Below, piece by piece: positions 40,468-49,882 of a stretch of 64,000 nucleotides of DNA. The translations under genes and the position numbers were made by a program. Each line of letters opens with the position of its first letter. Positions within the stretch are counted from its first letter, which is position 1. The stretch is from an uncultured Clostridia bacterium (GTDB taxonomy: Bacteria > Bacillota > Clostridia > Oscillospirales > Oscillospiraceae), in the NCBI GenBank assembly GCA_937890525.1, contig CALADI010000011.1, positions 70,218 to 134,217 on the forward strand, written 5' to 3'. The notes beneath the pieces were generated by a model. That model made no database searches, had not been told where the DNA came from, and was given only the letters and a program-made list of their open reading frames with translations.

Positions 40468-41658
40468 ATGAGGAAAGATTTTCTGCACCGTTGCAATGCA
40501 ACGGCGTCTTATGCCCTGCTACAGATCATGTGTTGGGGATTTTATGCGGTGAGCCTGTGTTTTTCCAGCAATGTGCTGTACGGATGCGGCTTTACCGACA
40601 GTCAGATCAGTATGCTGCTGGGGGTCTGCACCGGGCTGTCCTTTGTGATGCAGCTTTGGCTGGCAGAGCGGATCGCCAGTCACCCGAAGATCCGGGTGTG
40701 GGGAATCTTGGTGGTGCTGGGTGCGGTGATGGCGCTGAGCAATCTGCTGGTGCTGATCCCCGGCATCCCCAAGATCGGTGCGGCGGTGAGCTTTGGGGTG
40801 GTGTGTATGCTGCTGCAAACCCTGCCCTCGTGGACCAATGCGGTGGGCATGGCCGCCATCAAGCGGGGCTCTGCCGCCAATTACAGCATTGCCCGGGGCC
40901 TTGGCTCTCTTGGGTACAGCATCCTTGCCTATTTCACCGGGATCTTGGTGGCACGCCGGGGCGCGTCTATGGTCGCCGGAGTGGGCACGGTGTGCGGTCT
41001 GGTGCTGGCGGCGGCAGCGGTCTGGTTCCACTTTGCCGGAGAACGAGGACTGCCGGAGGAAATGCCGGCAGTGCGCCCGGATGGGCAGAAGGGATCCTTT
41101 CTGCGGCAGTATCCCCTTTTTGCCTTGTTTTTGGCGGGATCGGTGGCACTGCAATTCAGCCACAATCTGCTCAGCAACTTCATGTACCAGATCATGCTGT
41201 CCAAACAGGGCGGCGCCGGGGAGCAGGGGGTGGCATCCGCCATCTGTGCGCTGGTGGAGCTGCCGGTGATGTTCGGATTTCCTTTGTTGATGCGCCGTCT
41301 GCGCTGTGACAAATGGGTGCGGTTTGCCTCTATGTTCGTTGCGGTGAAGGCGGTGGGCATCCTGTTGGCAGGCTCTCCCTACGGGGTCTACGCAGCCCAA
41401 GCGACCCAAATGCTGGGCTATGGTCTGTATACCATCAGTTCGGTCAACTACGCCGAATTGGTGGTGGGGCGGGGAGAATCTGTCCGTGCCCAGACCTATC
41501 TGGGGGCCACCAGTACGGTGGGCACATTGCTTGCCACTTCCACAGGGGGCTTCCTGTGCCAATATCTGGGGGTGCAGGCCATGGTGATGGTGTCGCTGGC
41601 GGCGGCGCTCACCGGGGGCTTGGTGATCCTCTTTACAGCGGAAAAGACAAGGCGCTGA
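40468..41658 (+). CDS. MFS transporter (MFS_1-like / LacY-NupG-like)
   Basis: 396 residues with about 12 membrane helices and a central loop rich in Glu/Pro/Arg around 195-210. The N-terminus (ASYALLQIMCWGFYAVSLCFSSNVL) and the second-half IMLSKQGG..EQGVASAICALVELPVMF resemble the MFS_1_like sugar/nucleoside symporter group. The substrate is unknown. It is transcribed from its own promoter, divergent from TetR, and ends at a strong terminator. Confidence 0.85.
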   Translation: MRKDFLHRCNATASYALLQIMCWGFYAVSLCFSSNVLYGCGFTDSQISMLLGVCTGLSFVMQLWLAERIASHPKIRVWGILVVLGAVMALSNLLVLIPGIPKIGAAVSFGVVCMLLQTLPSWTNAVGMAAIKRGSAANYSIARGLGSLGYSILAYFTGILVARRGASMVAGVGTVCGLVLAAAAVWFHFAGERGLPEEMPAVRPDGQKGSFLRQYPLFALFLAGSVALQFSHNLLSNFMYQIMLSKQGGAGEQGVASAICALVELPVMFGFPLLMRRLRCDKWVRFASMFVAVKAVGILLAGSPYGVYAAQATQMLGYGLYTISSVNYAELVVGRGESVRAQTYLGATSTVGTLLATSTGGFLCQYLGVQAMVMVSLAAALTGGLVILFTAEKTRR

Positions 41659-41671
41659 AACCGCCGAAGCA

Positions 41672-41706
41672 AAAAATCCCCATCGGGTCAGCCCCGATGG
41701 GGATTT
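41672..41706. terminator. Bidirectional terminator between MFS and helicase genes
   Basis: A 15-16-bp stem (AAAAATCCCCATCGGG at 41672-41687 with its complement at 41692-41706) carries A/T tracts on both sides, suited to both convergent genes. Confidence 0.88.
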
Positions 41707-41712
41707 TCTGTA

Positions 41713-43977
41713 TCATCCATTGCATTGCAGGATGCCGCTTCGCAATGTGACGCCCAGCATGATCTGCTTGGTCTGACCGTCTGAGTCAAAGCGCACCTGA
41801 GCGATGCCTTGACAGATCCCCAGCACCACCCCGGTGCCGAATACCCTGTGGGTGACGGAGCTGCCCACACAGATCGATTCCTCGCCGGCGGGGGCGGCAG
41901 GGGTGCCGGAGGGCGTGGCCGGCTCAGAAATGGTTACAGGCGCCCGCTGGGTATAGAGTTCCCAAAGCGGAGCAAGCTGAAGCCGTTTGCCGGGATACTC
42001 CACCAGAAGGGTATCGCCGCAATGGGCGATGATCCGCCCCTTGCCGAACCTAACATGGCGGAAGCTGCGGCGGCAAAGATCCTGCTGCAAGGCGTGGAAG
42101 AGATCCTCTGGGTCTGGGGCAGGAGACGGGATGTGGGACAGCAGCTCCCGAACAAACTGGGAGGGACGATCCGGGCATTGGAACAGGTATAGATCGTCTT
42201 TCGCCCGGGTCATGGCCACATAAAAGATTCGCCGTTCCTCTTGATACTGGGCGCTTTCCTCCGGCGTCATATCCCCGGTGGGGATGCGGGCGGGAAGCAC
42301 CCCGTCCAGAATGTCCAGAAGATAGACGCATGGGTACTCCAGTCCTTTGCTGGAATGGACGGTGGACAGGATGATCGCAGGCCCTTCCGGATCTTGGTGG
42401 GTATCCACCAGATGCTGTAAGGCTTCAAGGCGCTCCAGCAGGGCAGACGGGTCTGCCACCTGCTCTGCAAGTAGGTACAGAATGTCGAATTTCCCGCTGT
42501 CCAGCTTGTTTCGGTTCACATAACTCTGGTAATTCAGAATGCTCCAAATCTGGCGCAGGGCGGTCTGGGCGGACTGCTTCGGCAGAGAGGGCAGAAGATC
42601 CCGCAGGGTCTCAGCACCCTCCCGTCCGTATCCGCTGAGTTCCGGGCATTGGGCGAGAGCCTCCAGAATGGGGGTGCCAAAGTCGGCATGGCGGCGGCAG
42701 GCAGATTCAGCGGCGCTTTTGGTGATGGGGAAGCCGAATTTGTAGTAGATCCGCAGGAAGCGCTGAGGATCATCGGGGTTTATAGACAGATGCAGGATGT
42801 CGACCAGATCCGCAATGACCCGATGGGTGAAGAAGGTGTTCTCAAACCGCTTGCAGACATAGGGCACGCCGCTGCGCTCGAACAGGTCGATCAGGGGCAG
42901 GGCGCTGTCATTATTGCGGTATAGGATCGCTGTGTCGGCGGGACGGCGCTGCCCCAGCTGAAAGAGGAACTTGTACTGGGCGATCCGGTCGCAGGTGCGG
43001 ATGAGATGGAGGGGCGCACCCTCCGGGCGGTTGGGACGCAGCAGCTTGTCCCGGCGGAAGAGATTCTTTGAAACGAAGCTGTTGGCGGCAGAGACGATGG
43101 CTTGGGTGGAGCGGTAGTTCTGCTCCATCAGCAGGATCTTCGCTCCGGGGTGCTCCAGTTCGAAATCCAGAAGCGCCTGAGGAAATGCAGCACGGAAGCC
43201 GTAGATGCTCTGATCCTCGTCGCCCACCATGAACAGATTGCCATGCTTGGCGCACAGCAGCCCGATGATCTGGTGCTGGATCTTGGAGGTGTCTTGGGCT
43301 TCGTCTACGCACAGGTAGGGGTATCGATCCTGAAATTCTGCAAGGATGTCCGGGTAGCTCTTCAGGATGGTCAGGGCGTAGCCCATCTGGTCATCAAAGT
43401 CCATGCGCTGCTCCTGCTTCAGCTGCCCGCAGTACCGCCGGTACAGCTGGGGCATCTTGCTCACAGAAAACTCATGGGCATCCAGTTCCTCGTCGGAGAG
43501 CATCATGTTTTTAATATAGGTGATGCCGGTGCGGATGTCCTTGATGGTGCTTTCGGTGGGATATTCCCCGTGGAGCTCCCGGTAGATCCTGCCCACCATG
43601 GCGGCCGCCGCGTCGTTGGGGATCAGCTCGAAGGGATGCCCCGAGCCGTAGGTGCGGGCGTAACGGCGGATGATCTGAGCGGACAGGCTGTTGATGGTGC
43701 AAAACTGCATACCATCAGCGATGTCTTTGCCGAACAGATCGACAAATCGCTGGCGCATCTCCACGGTGGCGGCGACGGTATAGGTCATGGTCAGGATCCG
43801 CTGAGCGGGAATGCCGTGGCAATGGATCATGTACCCCAGCCGTGTGACCAGCACGGTGGTCTTACCGCTGCCCGGCACAGCCAGCAGCAGAACTGCGCCG
43901 TCCACGCTGTGCACGGCCTCGATCTGCTGGGGATTGAAGGTTTTCAGATATATCTGGTCAAATTCTGTGGATGTCAT
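41713..43977 (-). CDS. UvrD/PcrA-like superfamily I DNA helicase
   Basis: 754 residues from the ATG at 43977 (CAGGAG upstream). Helicase motif I is AVPGSGKTT, followed by TYTVAATVEMRQR (Ia) and LCVDEAQDTS (II). The series continues with VGDEDQSIYGFRAA (III), EQNYRSTQ (IV), STVHSSKGLEYP (V) and FYVAMTRAKDDLYL (VI). The C-terminal 100 residues contain an SH3/Tudor-like fold (VGSSVTHRVFGTGVVLGI) as in PcrA. It probably acts in DNA repair or replication-fork processing, shorter and distinct from housekeeping PcrA. It is divergent from sbcDC. Confidence 0.9.
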   Translation of the reverse strand: MTSTEFDQIYLKTFNPQQIEAVHSVDGAVLLLAVPGSGKTTVLVTRLGYMIHCHGIPAQRILTMTYTVAATVEMRQRFVDLFGKDIADGMQFCTINSLSAQIIRRYARTYGSGHPFELIPNDAAAAMVGRIYRELHGEYPTESTIKDIRTGITYIKNMMLSDEELDAHEFSVSKMPQLYRRYCGQLKQEQRMDFDDQMGYALTILKSYPDILAEFQDRYPYLCVDEAQDTSKIQHQIIGLLCAKHGNLFMVGDEDQSIYGFRAAFPQALLDFELEHPGAKILLMEQNYRSTQAIVSAANSFVSKNLFRRDKLLRPNRPEGAPLHLIRTCDRIAQYKFLFQLGQRRPADTAILYRNNDSALPLIDLFERSGVPYVCKRFENTFFTHRVIADLVDILHLSINPDDPQRFLRIYYKFGFPITKSAAESACRRHADFGTPILEALAQCPELSGYGREGAETLRDLLPSLPKQSAQTALRQIWSILNYQSYVNRNKLDSGKFDILYLLAEQVADPSALLERLEALQHLVDTHQDPEGPAIILSTVHSSKGLEYPCVYLLDILDGVLPARIPTGDMTPEESAQYQEERRIFYVAMTRAKDDLYLFQCPDRPSQFVRELLSHIPSPAPDPEDLFHALQQDLCRRSFRHVRFGKGRIIAHCGDTLLVEYPGKRLQLAPLWELYTQRAPVTISEPATPSGTPAAPAGEESICVGSSVTHRVFGTGVVLGICQGIAQVRFDSDGQTKQIMLGVTLRSGILQCNG

Positions 43978-44011
43978 GGCCGCTCCTGAAAATAAGGTGA
44001 TAGTTGGATCT

Positions 44012-44040
44012 ATTTTATCCGCTGGGCTGCCCTGCGTCAA
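44012..44040 (-). promoter_or_regulatory. Promoter of the helicase gene
   Basis: Minus strand TTGACG (44035-44040), a 17-bp spacer and TAAAAT (44012-44017), about 35 bases upstream of the ATG at 43977. Confidence 0.75.
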
Positions 44041-44047
44041 GGGGCGC

Positions 44048-44077
44048 TTGTCAGCGGCAGCGCCGGTGTGATATCAT
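44048..44077 (+). promoter_or_regulatory. Possible promoter of sbcDC
   Basis: TTGTCA (44048-44053), an 18-bp spacer and TATCAT (44072-44077) is the best candidate in the 140 bases before sbcD. It is weaker than the divergent helicase promoter, which lies 8 bases away. Confidence 0.45.
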
Positions 44078-44181
44078 AACAAAAAGGAAATATGTAAAAT
44101 ATCCTGTTTTTTGGACTGGATCATTGATACCATGTCGAATGAGGAAAAACCGCCATTGGTGCGGAAAAGGAGGAAGGCAAC

Positions 44182-45318
44182 ATGAAATGGATCCATTTGT
44201 CGGATCTGCACTTGGGCAAACGGCTGCGGGAAGTGTCGCTGATGGAGGATCAGACCTATATTCTGGGGCAGATCATGACGCTGATCGATGCGGAGCAGCC
44301 TGATGCGGTGCTGATCTGCGGCGATGTGTATGACAAATCCGTGCCCACAGCGGAGGCGGTGGGGCTGTTCGACGATTTTCTCTGGGGGCTTGCCCGGCGG
44401 AAAGTGCCCACCATGGTCATCAGCGGAAACCACGACTCAGCCGAGCGGCTGGCATTCGGGGGCAGGCTGATGGATCCGTCCGGGATCCACATTTCCCCGG
44501 TGTACGACGGAAATGTAGCGCCCGTGGTGCTGGAAGACAGGTATGGGCAGGTGCGTTTTTATATGCTGCCCTTCCTCAAGCCTGCGTCGGTGCGGCGGCT
44601 GGATGAAGCGGACACGGTGCACAGCTACACCGATGCGGTGAAGCTGGCCATTGACCGGATGAACATTGACCCCGGTGCTCGCAATGTGCTTCTGACCCAC
44701 CAATTCATGGCGGGCGCGGGAACCTGCGAATCCGAGGAACTGACGGGGGGCGGGACGGATCAGGTGGATGCCTCTCTATTTGACGATTTTGACTATGTGG
44801 CGCTGGGACATCTGCACAGCCCCCAGAATGTCCATTCTCCCAAGATCCGCTACTGTGGGACACCGCTGAAATACTCCTTTTCCGAGGTGGATCATGTCAA
44901 GAGCGTCACGGTGGTGGAACTGGAGGAGAAAGGCTCGCTGAAGGTGCGCACCTTGCCTCTGCATCCGCTGCGGGATCTGCGGAGGATCCGGGGCAGCTAT
45001 GAGCAGATGGTGTCACGGGACTTTTATGAGGGAACGGCGGTAGAGGATTACCTCCGCATTACCCTGACCGATGAGATCGAGATCCCGGAGGTAATGGGGC
45101 GGCTGCGTGCCATCTACCCTAATGTGCTGTGGATCGACTACGACAACAGCCGCACCAGAGCCGATGCCCAGATCGGCACGGCAGACCGCCCCCAAGAGCG
45201 GCCGCCGGAGGAATTGTTTGGGGAATTATTCGCATTACAAAACAATCACCCCATGACCGAGGAGCAGTACGCCCTGGTCACGGAGTTGATCTGTCAGATC
45301 CGGGAGGAACAGCAATGA
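44182..45318 (+). CDS. sbcD: Exonuclease subunit SbcD (Mre11-like nuclease)
   Basis: 378 residues; AAAAGGAGGAAGG precedes the ATG. The five phosphoesterase motifs of SbcD/Mre11 are present: SDLHLGKRL, CGDVYDKS, SGNHDSAERL, LLTHQF and LGHLHSPQN, which bind two Mn ions. The C-terminal capping domain follows. It is the nuclease of SbcCD, which cleaves DNA hairpins and blocked ends. The stop overlaps the sbcC start in ATGA. Confidence 0.95.
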   Translation: MKWIHLSDLHLGKRLREVSLMEDQTYILGQIMTLIDAEQPDAVLICGDVYDKSVPTAEAVGLFDDFLWGLARRKVPTMVISGNHDSAERLAFGGRLMDPSGIHISPVYDGNVAPVVLEDRYGQVRFYMLPFLKPASVRRLDEADTVHSYTDAVKLAIDRMNIDPGARNVLLTHQFMAGAGTCESEELTGGGTDQVDASLFDDFDYVALGHLHSPQNVHSPKIRYCGTPLKYSFSEVDHVKSVTVVELEEKGSLKVRTLPLHPLRDLRRIRGSYEQMVSRDFYEGTAVEDYLRITLTDEIEIPEVMGRLRAIYPNVLWIDYDNSRTRADAQIGTADRPQERPPEELFGELFALQNNHPMTEEQYALVTELICQIREEQQ

Positions 45319-48056
45319 GACCTTTGATGCTGCAAATGCGGGGCTTTGGCCCCTATGCCGGGGATACCCGGGTGGATTTTGAGACTTTGGGTACCAAGGG
45401 ACTGTATCTGATCACCGGGGATACCGGGGCAGGCAAGACCACCATTTTTGATGCCATCAGCTTTGCCTTGTTCGGCGAGCCCAGCGGAGAAAACCGGGAT
45501 CCGGGGATGCTGCGCTCCAAGTATGCAAAGCCGGAGACTCCTACGGAGGTAGTGCTCACCTTCCGCAATGGAGACAAGGTGTACAAGGTGACGAGAAACC
45601 CGGAGTATCAGCGCACCAAGCTGCGTGGAGACGGGCAGACCACCCAGAAGGCGGATGCGTCGCTGGAACTTCCTGACGGCAGAGTGATCGCCCGCCGTTC
45701 GGATGTCGACCAATATCTGCGCCAGATCATCGGGCTGGATCGGGAACGGTTCTCCCAGATCGCCATGATCGCCCAAGGGGATTTCCAGCGGATGCTGATG
45801 GCGCAAACCGACGACCGCCAGCGGATCTTCCGCAAGGTGTTCCACACGGAGTTCTTCGTCACCTTGCAAAACCGGCTGCGGGAACAGTCCGAGGGGGCAC
45901 GCGTTCAATGGGAGCAGGCCAACTCCGCCATCGAGCAGGCGCTGAGCCAGATCCGCTGGGGGGAACAGCCCCCTGTTGCCCAAGGGCGGATGCCCGCCGA
46001 TCAGGTGATGCCCTTGCTGGATGGGCACATTGCGGGGGATCGGCGGCAGCGTGAGGGATTGGAACAGCAGCTTCAAGCGCTGAACACCGAGATGGAAGCG
46101 GTGAATGCCGCAGAAGTCCGCCAGAACCAGCGCAAGACCCTCACCGCAGATCTTCAAAGGGAAGAACAGCGGCACGCCGCCGGAGCAGCGGAACTGGCGC
46201 AGGTCAAGCAGGTCGTGGAGCAGGCGCAGGAGCGGCAGCCCCGGGCACAATGGTGCGCCGACCGGATCGCCCAGATCCAAGTGCGGATGCCGGAGTATGA
46301 TGAACTGGAAAAACATCAGGCACAGTACCGACTGTGCAGCCAGCAGCATCAGAAGAAGCAGGCCCGGCAGCAAACACTGGAGAGCCGCTTGGAAGTCCGG
46401 CGCTCAGAACTGGAACAGATGCGGCAAAAACTCAGTCGTCTGACGGAACTGACAGAGGGTAGGGAAAACTGCCTGTTGGAACAGCAGCAGGAACAGCGGC
46501 GGCTCGAGCAGGCGCAGGACTTGCAGCGCCGGTACGATGCGTGGCAGCAGGATCAGACCCGGTTGGAGCAGGCCCAGCGCAGATATCTTCAGGCGCAGCA
46601 GCAGGCGCTGGAATTGCAGGGGATCTACGATGCAAACCACCGGGCATTTCTGAATCAGCAGGCGGGACTGCTGGCCCAGACCCTATCCGACGGCGTGCCT
46701 TGCCCGGTGTGCGGATCACCCCATCATCCGGCGCCGGCGGCGCTGGAAGCCGGGGCGCCTACCCAAGATCAAGTCCGTAAGGATAAACAGCAGGCAGAGG
46801 ATGCATCCCGTACAGCAGAAAAGCGGAGTATCGAAGCCGGAGAGTGGAAGGGGCGTGTGACCGCTGCGTGGGAGTCGCTGAGCACCGCACAGGCGGCGCT
46901 GCTCCCGGACTGCCCCATAGAGCAGCTTCAAGAGCGTATCCGGCAGCTTGCCGATGCGTCGGCAGAGCGGATCAGGGTGCTTGAGCAGCACCTTAAGGTT
47001 CTGGATCAAAATGCAGCGCAGAGCAAGCAGCTTGCCCAGCAGATCACCGGGCGGGAGGAGGAACTCCACCATGCCGAGGAGGAGACAGCGCAGCTGGGGA
47101 AGGAACTCACCGTGCTCACCTCGGAACTGGAAATGCTGGAACGGATGATCCAATCGGGGGCGCAGAAGCTGGAATACCCCAGTAAGGAAGGTGCAAGCGC
47201 CCAGATCCGCAGCCTGACCGATGAACGCCAGAAGATCCTCGCCGGGGTGGAGAATGCCCAGAAGCGGTATCAGCAGGTGTTGGAGCAGAGCACCTGCCGG
47301 CAGGCGAAGATGGAGCAGCTGCGGGAGCAGATCGCAGCCTGCCCCCAGACCGATGAGCAGGCGCTCATGACCCGGCGCACCGAGTTGGAGCAGCGGCGCA
47401 CCGCACTTACCCAAAGCATCCGGGAGATCTTTTCCCGGGAGGAGCAGAACCGGACAATCCGGGAGCAGGTGAGCAGGGGACTTTCCTCGCTGACGGCGAT
47501 GGAGAGCAGATACCGGATGCTGCGGGAACTGTCCGACACCGCCGGGGGCAGGATCACCGGCAAAGAGAAGATCACTTTGGAGACCTACATCCAGACCACC
47601 TATTTCGACCGCATCCTCGCCAGAGCCAATGTGCGGCTGATGAAGATGACCTTGGGGCAGTATGAGCTGATCCGCCGCAGCGTGCCCCTGAAGAATCAGG
47701 GTAAGAGCGGACTGGATCTGGATGTCATCGACCACTACAACGGCACCAGCCGCAGCGTCCGCACCCTGTCCGGCGGCGAATCTTTTCAAGCGTCGCTGGC
47801 GCTGGCGCTGGGACTGTCCGACGAAGTCCAGTCCTCCACCGGGATCCGGATGGATACCCTGTTTGTGGACGAGGGCTTCGGCTCGCTGGATCCCCAGGCG
47901 CTGGATCAGGCCTACCGTGCCCTGTCGGATCTTACCGAAGGCAACCGCCTTGTGGGGATCATCTCCCATGTGGCAGAGCTGAAAGAGAAGATCGACCGGC
48001 AGATCGTGGTGACGAAAAAATCCTCCGGGGGCAGTACAGCGGTGGTTCGAACTTGA
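45315..48056 (+). CDS. sbcC: Exonuclease subunit SbcC (Rad50-like ATPase)
   Basis: 913 residues from the ATG at 45315, overlapping sbcD by four bases; longer in-frame starts lie deep inside sbcD. Walker A GDTGAGKTT is at 35-43, then long Gln/Glu/Arg-rich coiled coils. The zinc hook CPVC (Cys 463 and 466) sits at mid-length. Signature LSGGESFQ and Walker B LFVDEGFGSLD are near residue 850. It dimerises through the hook and controls SbcD. The sbcDC pair is complete. Confidence 0.95.
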   Translation: MRPLMLQMRGFGPYAGDTRVDFETLGTKGLYLITGDTGAGKTTIFDAISFALFGEPSGENRDPGMLRSKYAKPETPTEVVLTFRNGDKVYKVTRNPEYQRTKLRGDGQTTQKADASLELPDGRVIARRSDVDQYLRQIIGLDRERFSQIAMIAQGDFQRMLMAQTDDRQRIFRKVFHTEFFVTLQNRLREQSEGARVQWEQANSAIEQALSQIRWGEQPPVAQGRMPADQVMPLLDGHIAGDRRQREGLEQQLQALNTEMEAVNAAEVRQNQRKTLTADLQREEQRHAAGAAELAQVKQVVEQAQERQPRAQWCADRIAQIQVRMPEYDELEKHQAQYRLCSQQHQKKQARQQTLESRLEVRRSELEQMRQKLSRLTELTEGRENCLLEQQQEQRRLEQAQDLQRRYDAWQQDQTRLEQAQRRYLQAQQQALELQGIYDANHRAFLNQQAGLLAQTLSDGVPCPVCGSPHHPAPAALEAGAPTQDQVRKDKQQAEDASRTAEKRSIEAGEWKGRVTAAWESLSTAQAALLPDCPIEQLQERIRQLADASAERIRVLEQHLKVLDQNAAQSKQLAQQITGREEELHHAEEETAQLGKELTVLTSELEMLERMIQSGAQKLEYPSKEGASAQIRSLTDERQKILAGVENAQKRYQQVLEQSTCRQAKMEQLREQIAACPQTDEQALMTRRTELEQRRTALTQSIREIFSREEQNRTIREQVSRGLSSLTAMESRYRMLRELSDTAGGRITGKEKITLETYIQTTYFDRILARANVRLMKMTLGQYELIRRSVPLKNQGKSGLDLDVIDHYNGTSRSVRTLSGGESFQASLALALGLSDEVQSSTGIRMDTLFVDEGFGSLDPQALDQAYRALSDLTEGNRLVGIISHVAELKEKIDRQIVVTKKSSGGSTAVVRT

Positions 48057-48077
48057 GAAACGGGGAAACTCAACAAA

Positions 48078-48130
48078 TGTTGAATTTCTGTTGAAATGGA
48101 GTTGACACTGGCAGTGTATCATTCTATTAT
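48078..48130 (+). promoter_or_regulatory. Operator A: three 11-bp direct repeats plus promoter
   Basis: WGTTGA occurs at 48078 (TGTTGA), 48089 (TGTTGA) and 48100 (AGTTGA), exactly 11 bp apart. The last copy overlaps the -35 TTGACA (48102-48107), followed by a 17-bp spacer and -10 TATTAT (48125-48130). Eleven-bp direct repeats suit an OmpR-type regulator. The first repeat also forms CAACAAATGTTG (48071-48082), a small dyad. A sister array lies at 50981. Confidence 0.72.
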
Positions 48131-48190
48131 CAAAGCGGAGAACTTCCGGGGGCCGGTTTGGACGCCCGGAGGAGAATGGAGGTTCCCAAT

Positions 48191-49183
48191 ATGAAAGAGA
48201 AAAAACACAACTCCAATCAGCAGTCCCCTCAGACACCGGAACTCGTCCTGCCCATCGAGCATGACAGTGTCCAGATCCTCACCGCCGCTGAGGATGTGCG
48301 CAAGCAGATGCAGGAGTACTTCCCCCGGATGCTTCAGGAGGATCTGGAATCGGATGCAGCCCTCAGAGCCGAGTCGCTGAAGCGTGCGTCTAACAATCTG
48401 TCCAAGGCATCCAAGACGATCTATGCGGTGAAAGATGAACTGGCAGGACGGATGAAGGACATTCGCCAGCAGCGCAAGAAAAATATGCTGCTGTCGGCGC
48501 CTGCCAATGCCACCATCGACCAGCAGGAGCAGGAAGGCGATCATTTCGCCAAGGGACTCAATGGATATAAGCTGCTGCTGGTGTGCTTCATCGGCAGTTT
48601 CTTCGGGGTCATCATTGAGATGCTGTGGTGTCTGGTGTCCCGTGGGTATATCGAGAGCCGTGCAGGTCTGGTCTATGGTCCGTTTAATCTACTCTACGGC
48701 TTCGGCGCGGTGGTGCTCACCGTTACGCTGTATAAATTCCGCAACCGGGGGGCGTGGATCTCCTTCTTGGGCGGAATCATTGTGGGCAGCGTGGTGGAGT
48801 ATGTCTGCTCTTGGGGGCAGGAGCTGGTATTCGGCACCCGCTCTTGGGATTACAGCAAAATGCCCTTTAATATCAACGGACGGATCTGCCTGCTCTACTC
48901 CATCTTCTGGGGGATCTTGGGGGTGCTGTGGATCAAGAATCTCTATCCTCGGATGGCGAAGCTGATTTTGAAGATCCCCAATCGGGTGGGTAAGATCTGC
49001 ACATGGGTGCTGCTGGCGTTCTTCGTGGTGAATACTGTGATGTCCGGCATTGCGCTGACCCGCTGGAGCCAGCGCAATGCGGGGATCCCGGCCGCCAACA
49101 CCTTCTGGCAGACCATCGATGAGCGGTTCCCCGATGAACGGATGGAGAAAGTCTATGCCAATATGGTATTTTCAGAGGATTGA
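48191..49183 (+). CDS. CmpB-like (putative ABC-transporter type) membrane protein
   Basis: 330 residues from the ATG at 48191 (TGGAGG 8 bases upstream); in-frame starts at 48158 (TTG) and 48176 are possible but less likely. The first 110 residues are polar and coiled (MQEYFPRMLQEDLESDAALRAESLKRASNNL). About five membrane helices follow, with the motif YGPFNLLYGFGAVVL and RSWDYSKMPFNINGRICLLYSIFWGILG. This resembles the CmpB-like family (PF06541). Function is unknown. It opens the two-component operon: the response regulator begins 27 bases later. Confidence 0.75.
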   Translation: MKEKKHNSNQQSPQTPELVLPIEHDSVQILTAAEDVRKQMQEYFPRMLQEDLESDAALRAESLKRASNNLSKASKTIYAVKDELAGRMKDIRQQRKKNMLLSAPANATIDQQEQEGDHFAKGLNGYKLLLVCFIGSFFGVIIEMLWCLVSRGYIESRAGLVYGPFNLLYGFGAVVLTVTLYKFRNRGAWISFLGGIIVGSVVEYVCSWGQELVFGTRSWDYSKMPFNINGRICLLYSIFWGILGVLWIKNLYPRMAKLILKIPNRVGKICTWVLLAFFVVNTVMSGIALTRWSQRNAGIPAANTFWQTIDERFPDERMEKVYANMVFSED

Positions 49184-49210
49184 CCGAAACAAAGACAAGG
49201 GGGGATTGCC

Positions 49211-49882
49211 ATGCTGAAGATCCTGATCGTGGAGGATGACTGGGAGCTGCGCCAGCTCTTTTCCCATGTGCTGACCAAGAACGGCTACGCCGTCACAGGG
49301 GTTTGCAATGGGCAGGAGGGACTGGATGCGCTGGATCAAGGGTACTATGACCTGATCATCTCCGATGTGATGATGCCGGTGATGGACGGATTTGAGATGG
49401 TGCGCCAGCTTCGGGAGTCCGGCGGCGCCACCCCGGTGCTGATGATCACCGCCAAGGATTCTTTTGACGATATGCGTCTGGGATTCCTGTCCGGCACGGA
49501 TGATTACATGGTAAAGCCCGTGAATGTGAACGAGATGGTGCTGCGGGTGGGGGCGCTGCTGCGCCGGGCGCAGATGATCCATGACCGCCGACAGGTGCTT
49601 GGGGGCACGGTGATGGAGTGCGACTCGCTGACGGTGAAATGCGGGGGAGAATCCTCGGTGCTGCCCCAGAAGGAATTTATGCTTCTGTACAAAATGGCAT
49701 CTTACCCCGGGCGGATCTTCACCCGGCAGCAGCTTATGGATGAGATCTGGGGCTACGACAGCGAGAGCGACCCCCACACGGTGGATGTCCACATCGGACG
49801 GCTGCGGGAGCGGTTTCGGGATAACCCGGATTTTAAGATCGTGACCATGCGGGGTGTGGGCTACAAGGTGGTGAAGCTATGA
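49211..49882 (+). CDS. OmpR/PhoB-type response regulator
   Basis: 223 residues; AAGGGGGG precedes the ATG. The receiver domain has the acidic pair VEDDWEL, phospho-acceptor ISDVMMP, conserved Thr in MITAKDS and Lys in VKPVN. The C-terminal winged helix reads LPQKEFMLLYKMASYPGRIFTRQQLMDEIW and HIGRLRERF. It is most likely the binder of the 11-bp repeats at 48078 and 50981. It overlaps the kinase gene in ATGA. Confidence 0.94.
   Translation: MLKILIVEDDWELRQLFSHVLTKNGYAVTGVCNGQEGLDALDQGYYDLIISDVMMPVMDGFEMVRQLRESGGATPVLMITAKDSFDDMRLGFLSGTDDYMVKPVNVNEMVLRVGALLRRAQMIHDRRQVLGGTVMECDSLTVKCGGESSVLPQKEFMLLYKMASYPGRIFTRQQLMDEIWGYDSESDPHTVDVHIGRLRERFRDNPDFKIVTMRGVGYKVVKL

Noticed and set aside
45129..45314. 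N-terminal extension of SbcC into sbcD
   Set aside because: The Rad50-type start (MRPLMLQMRGFGPY) is at 45315 and overlaps the sbcD stop in the usual ATGA arrangement.
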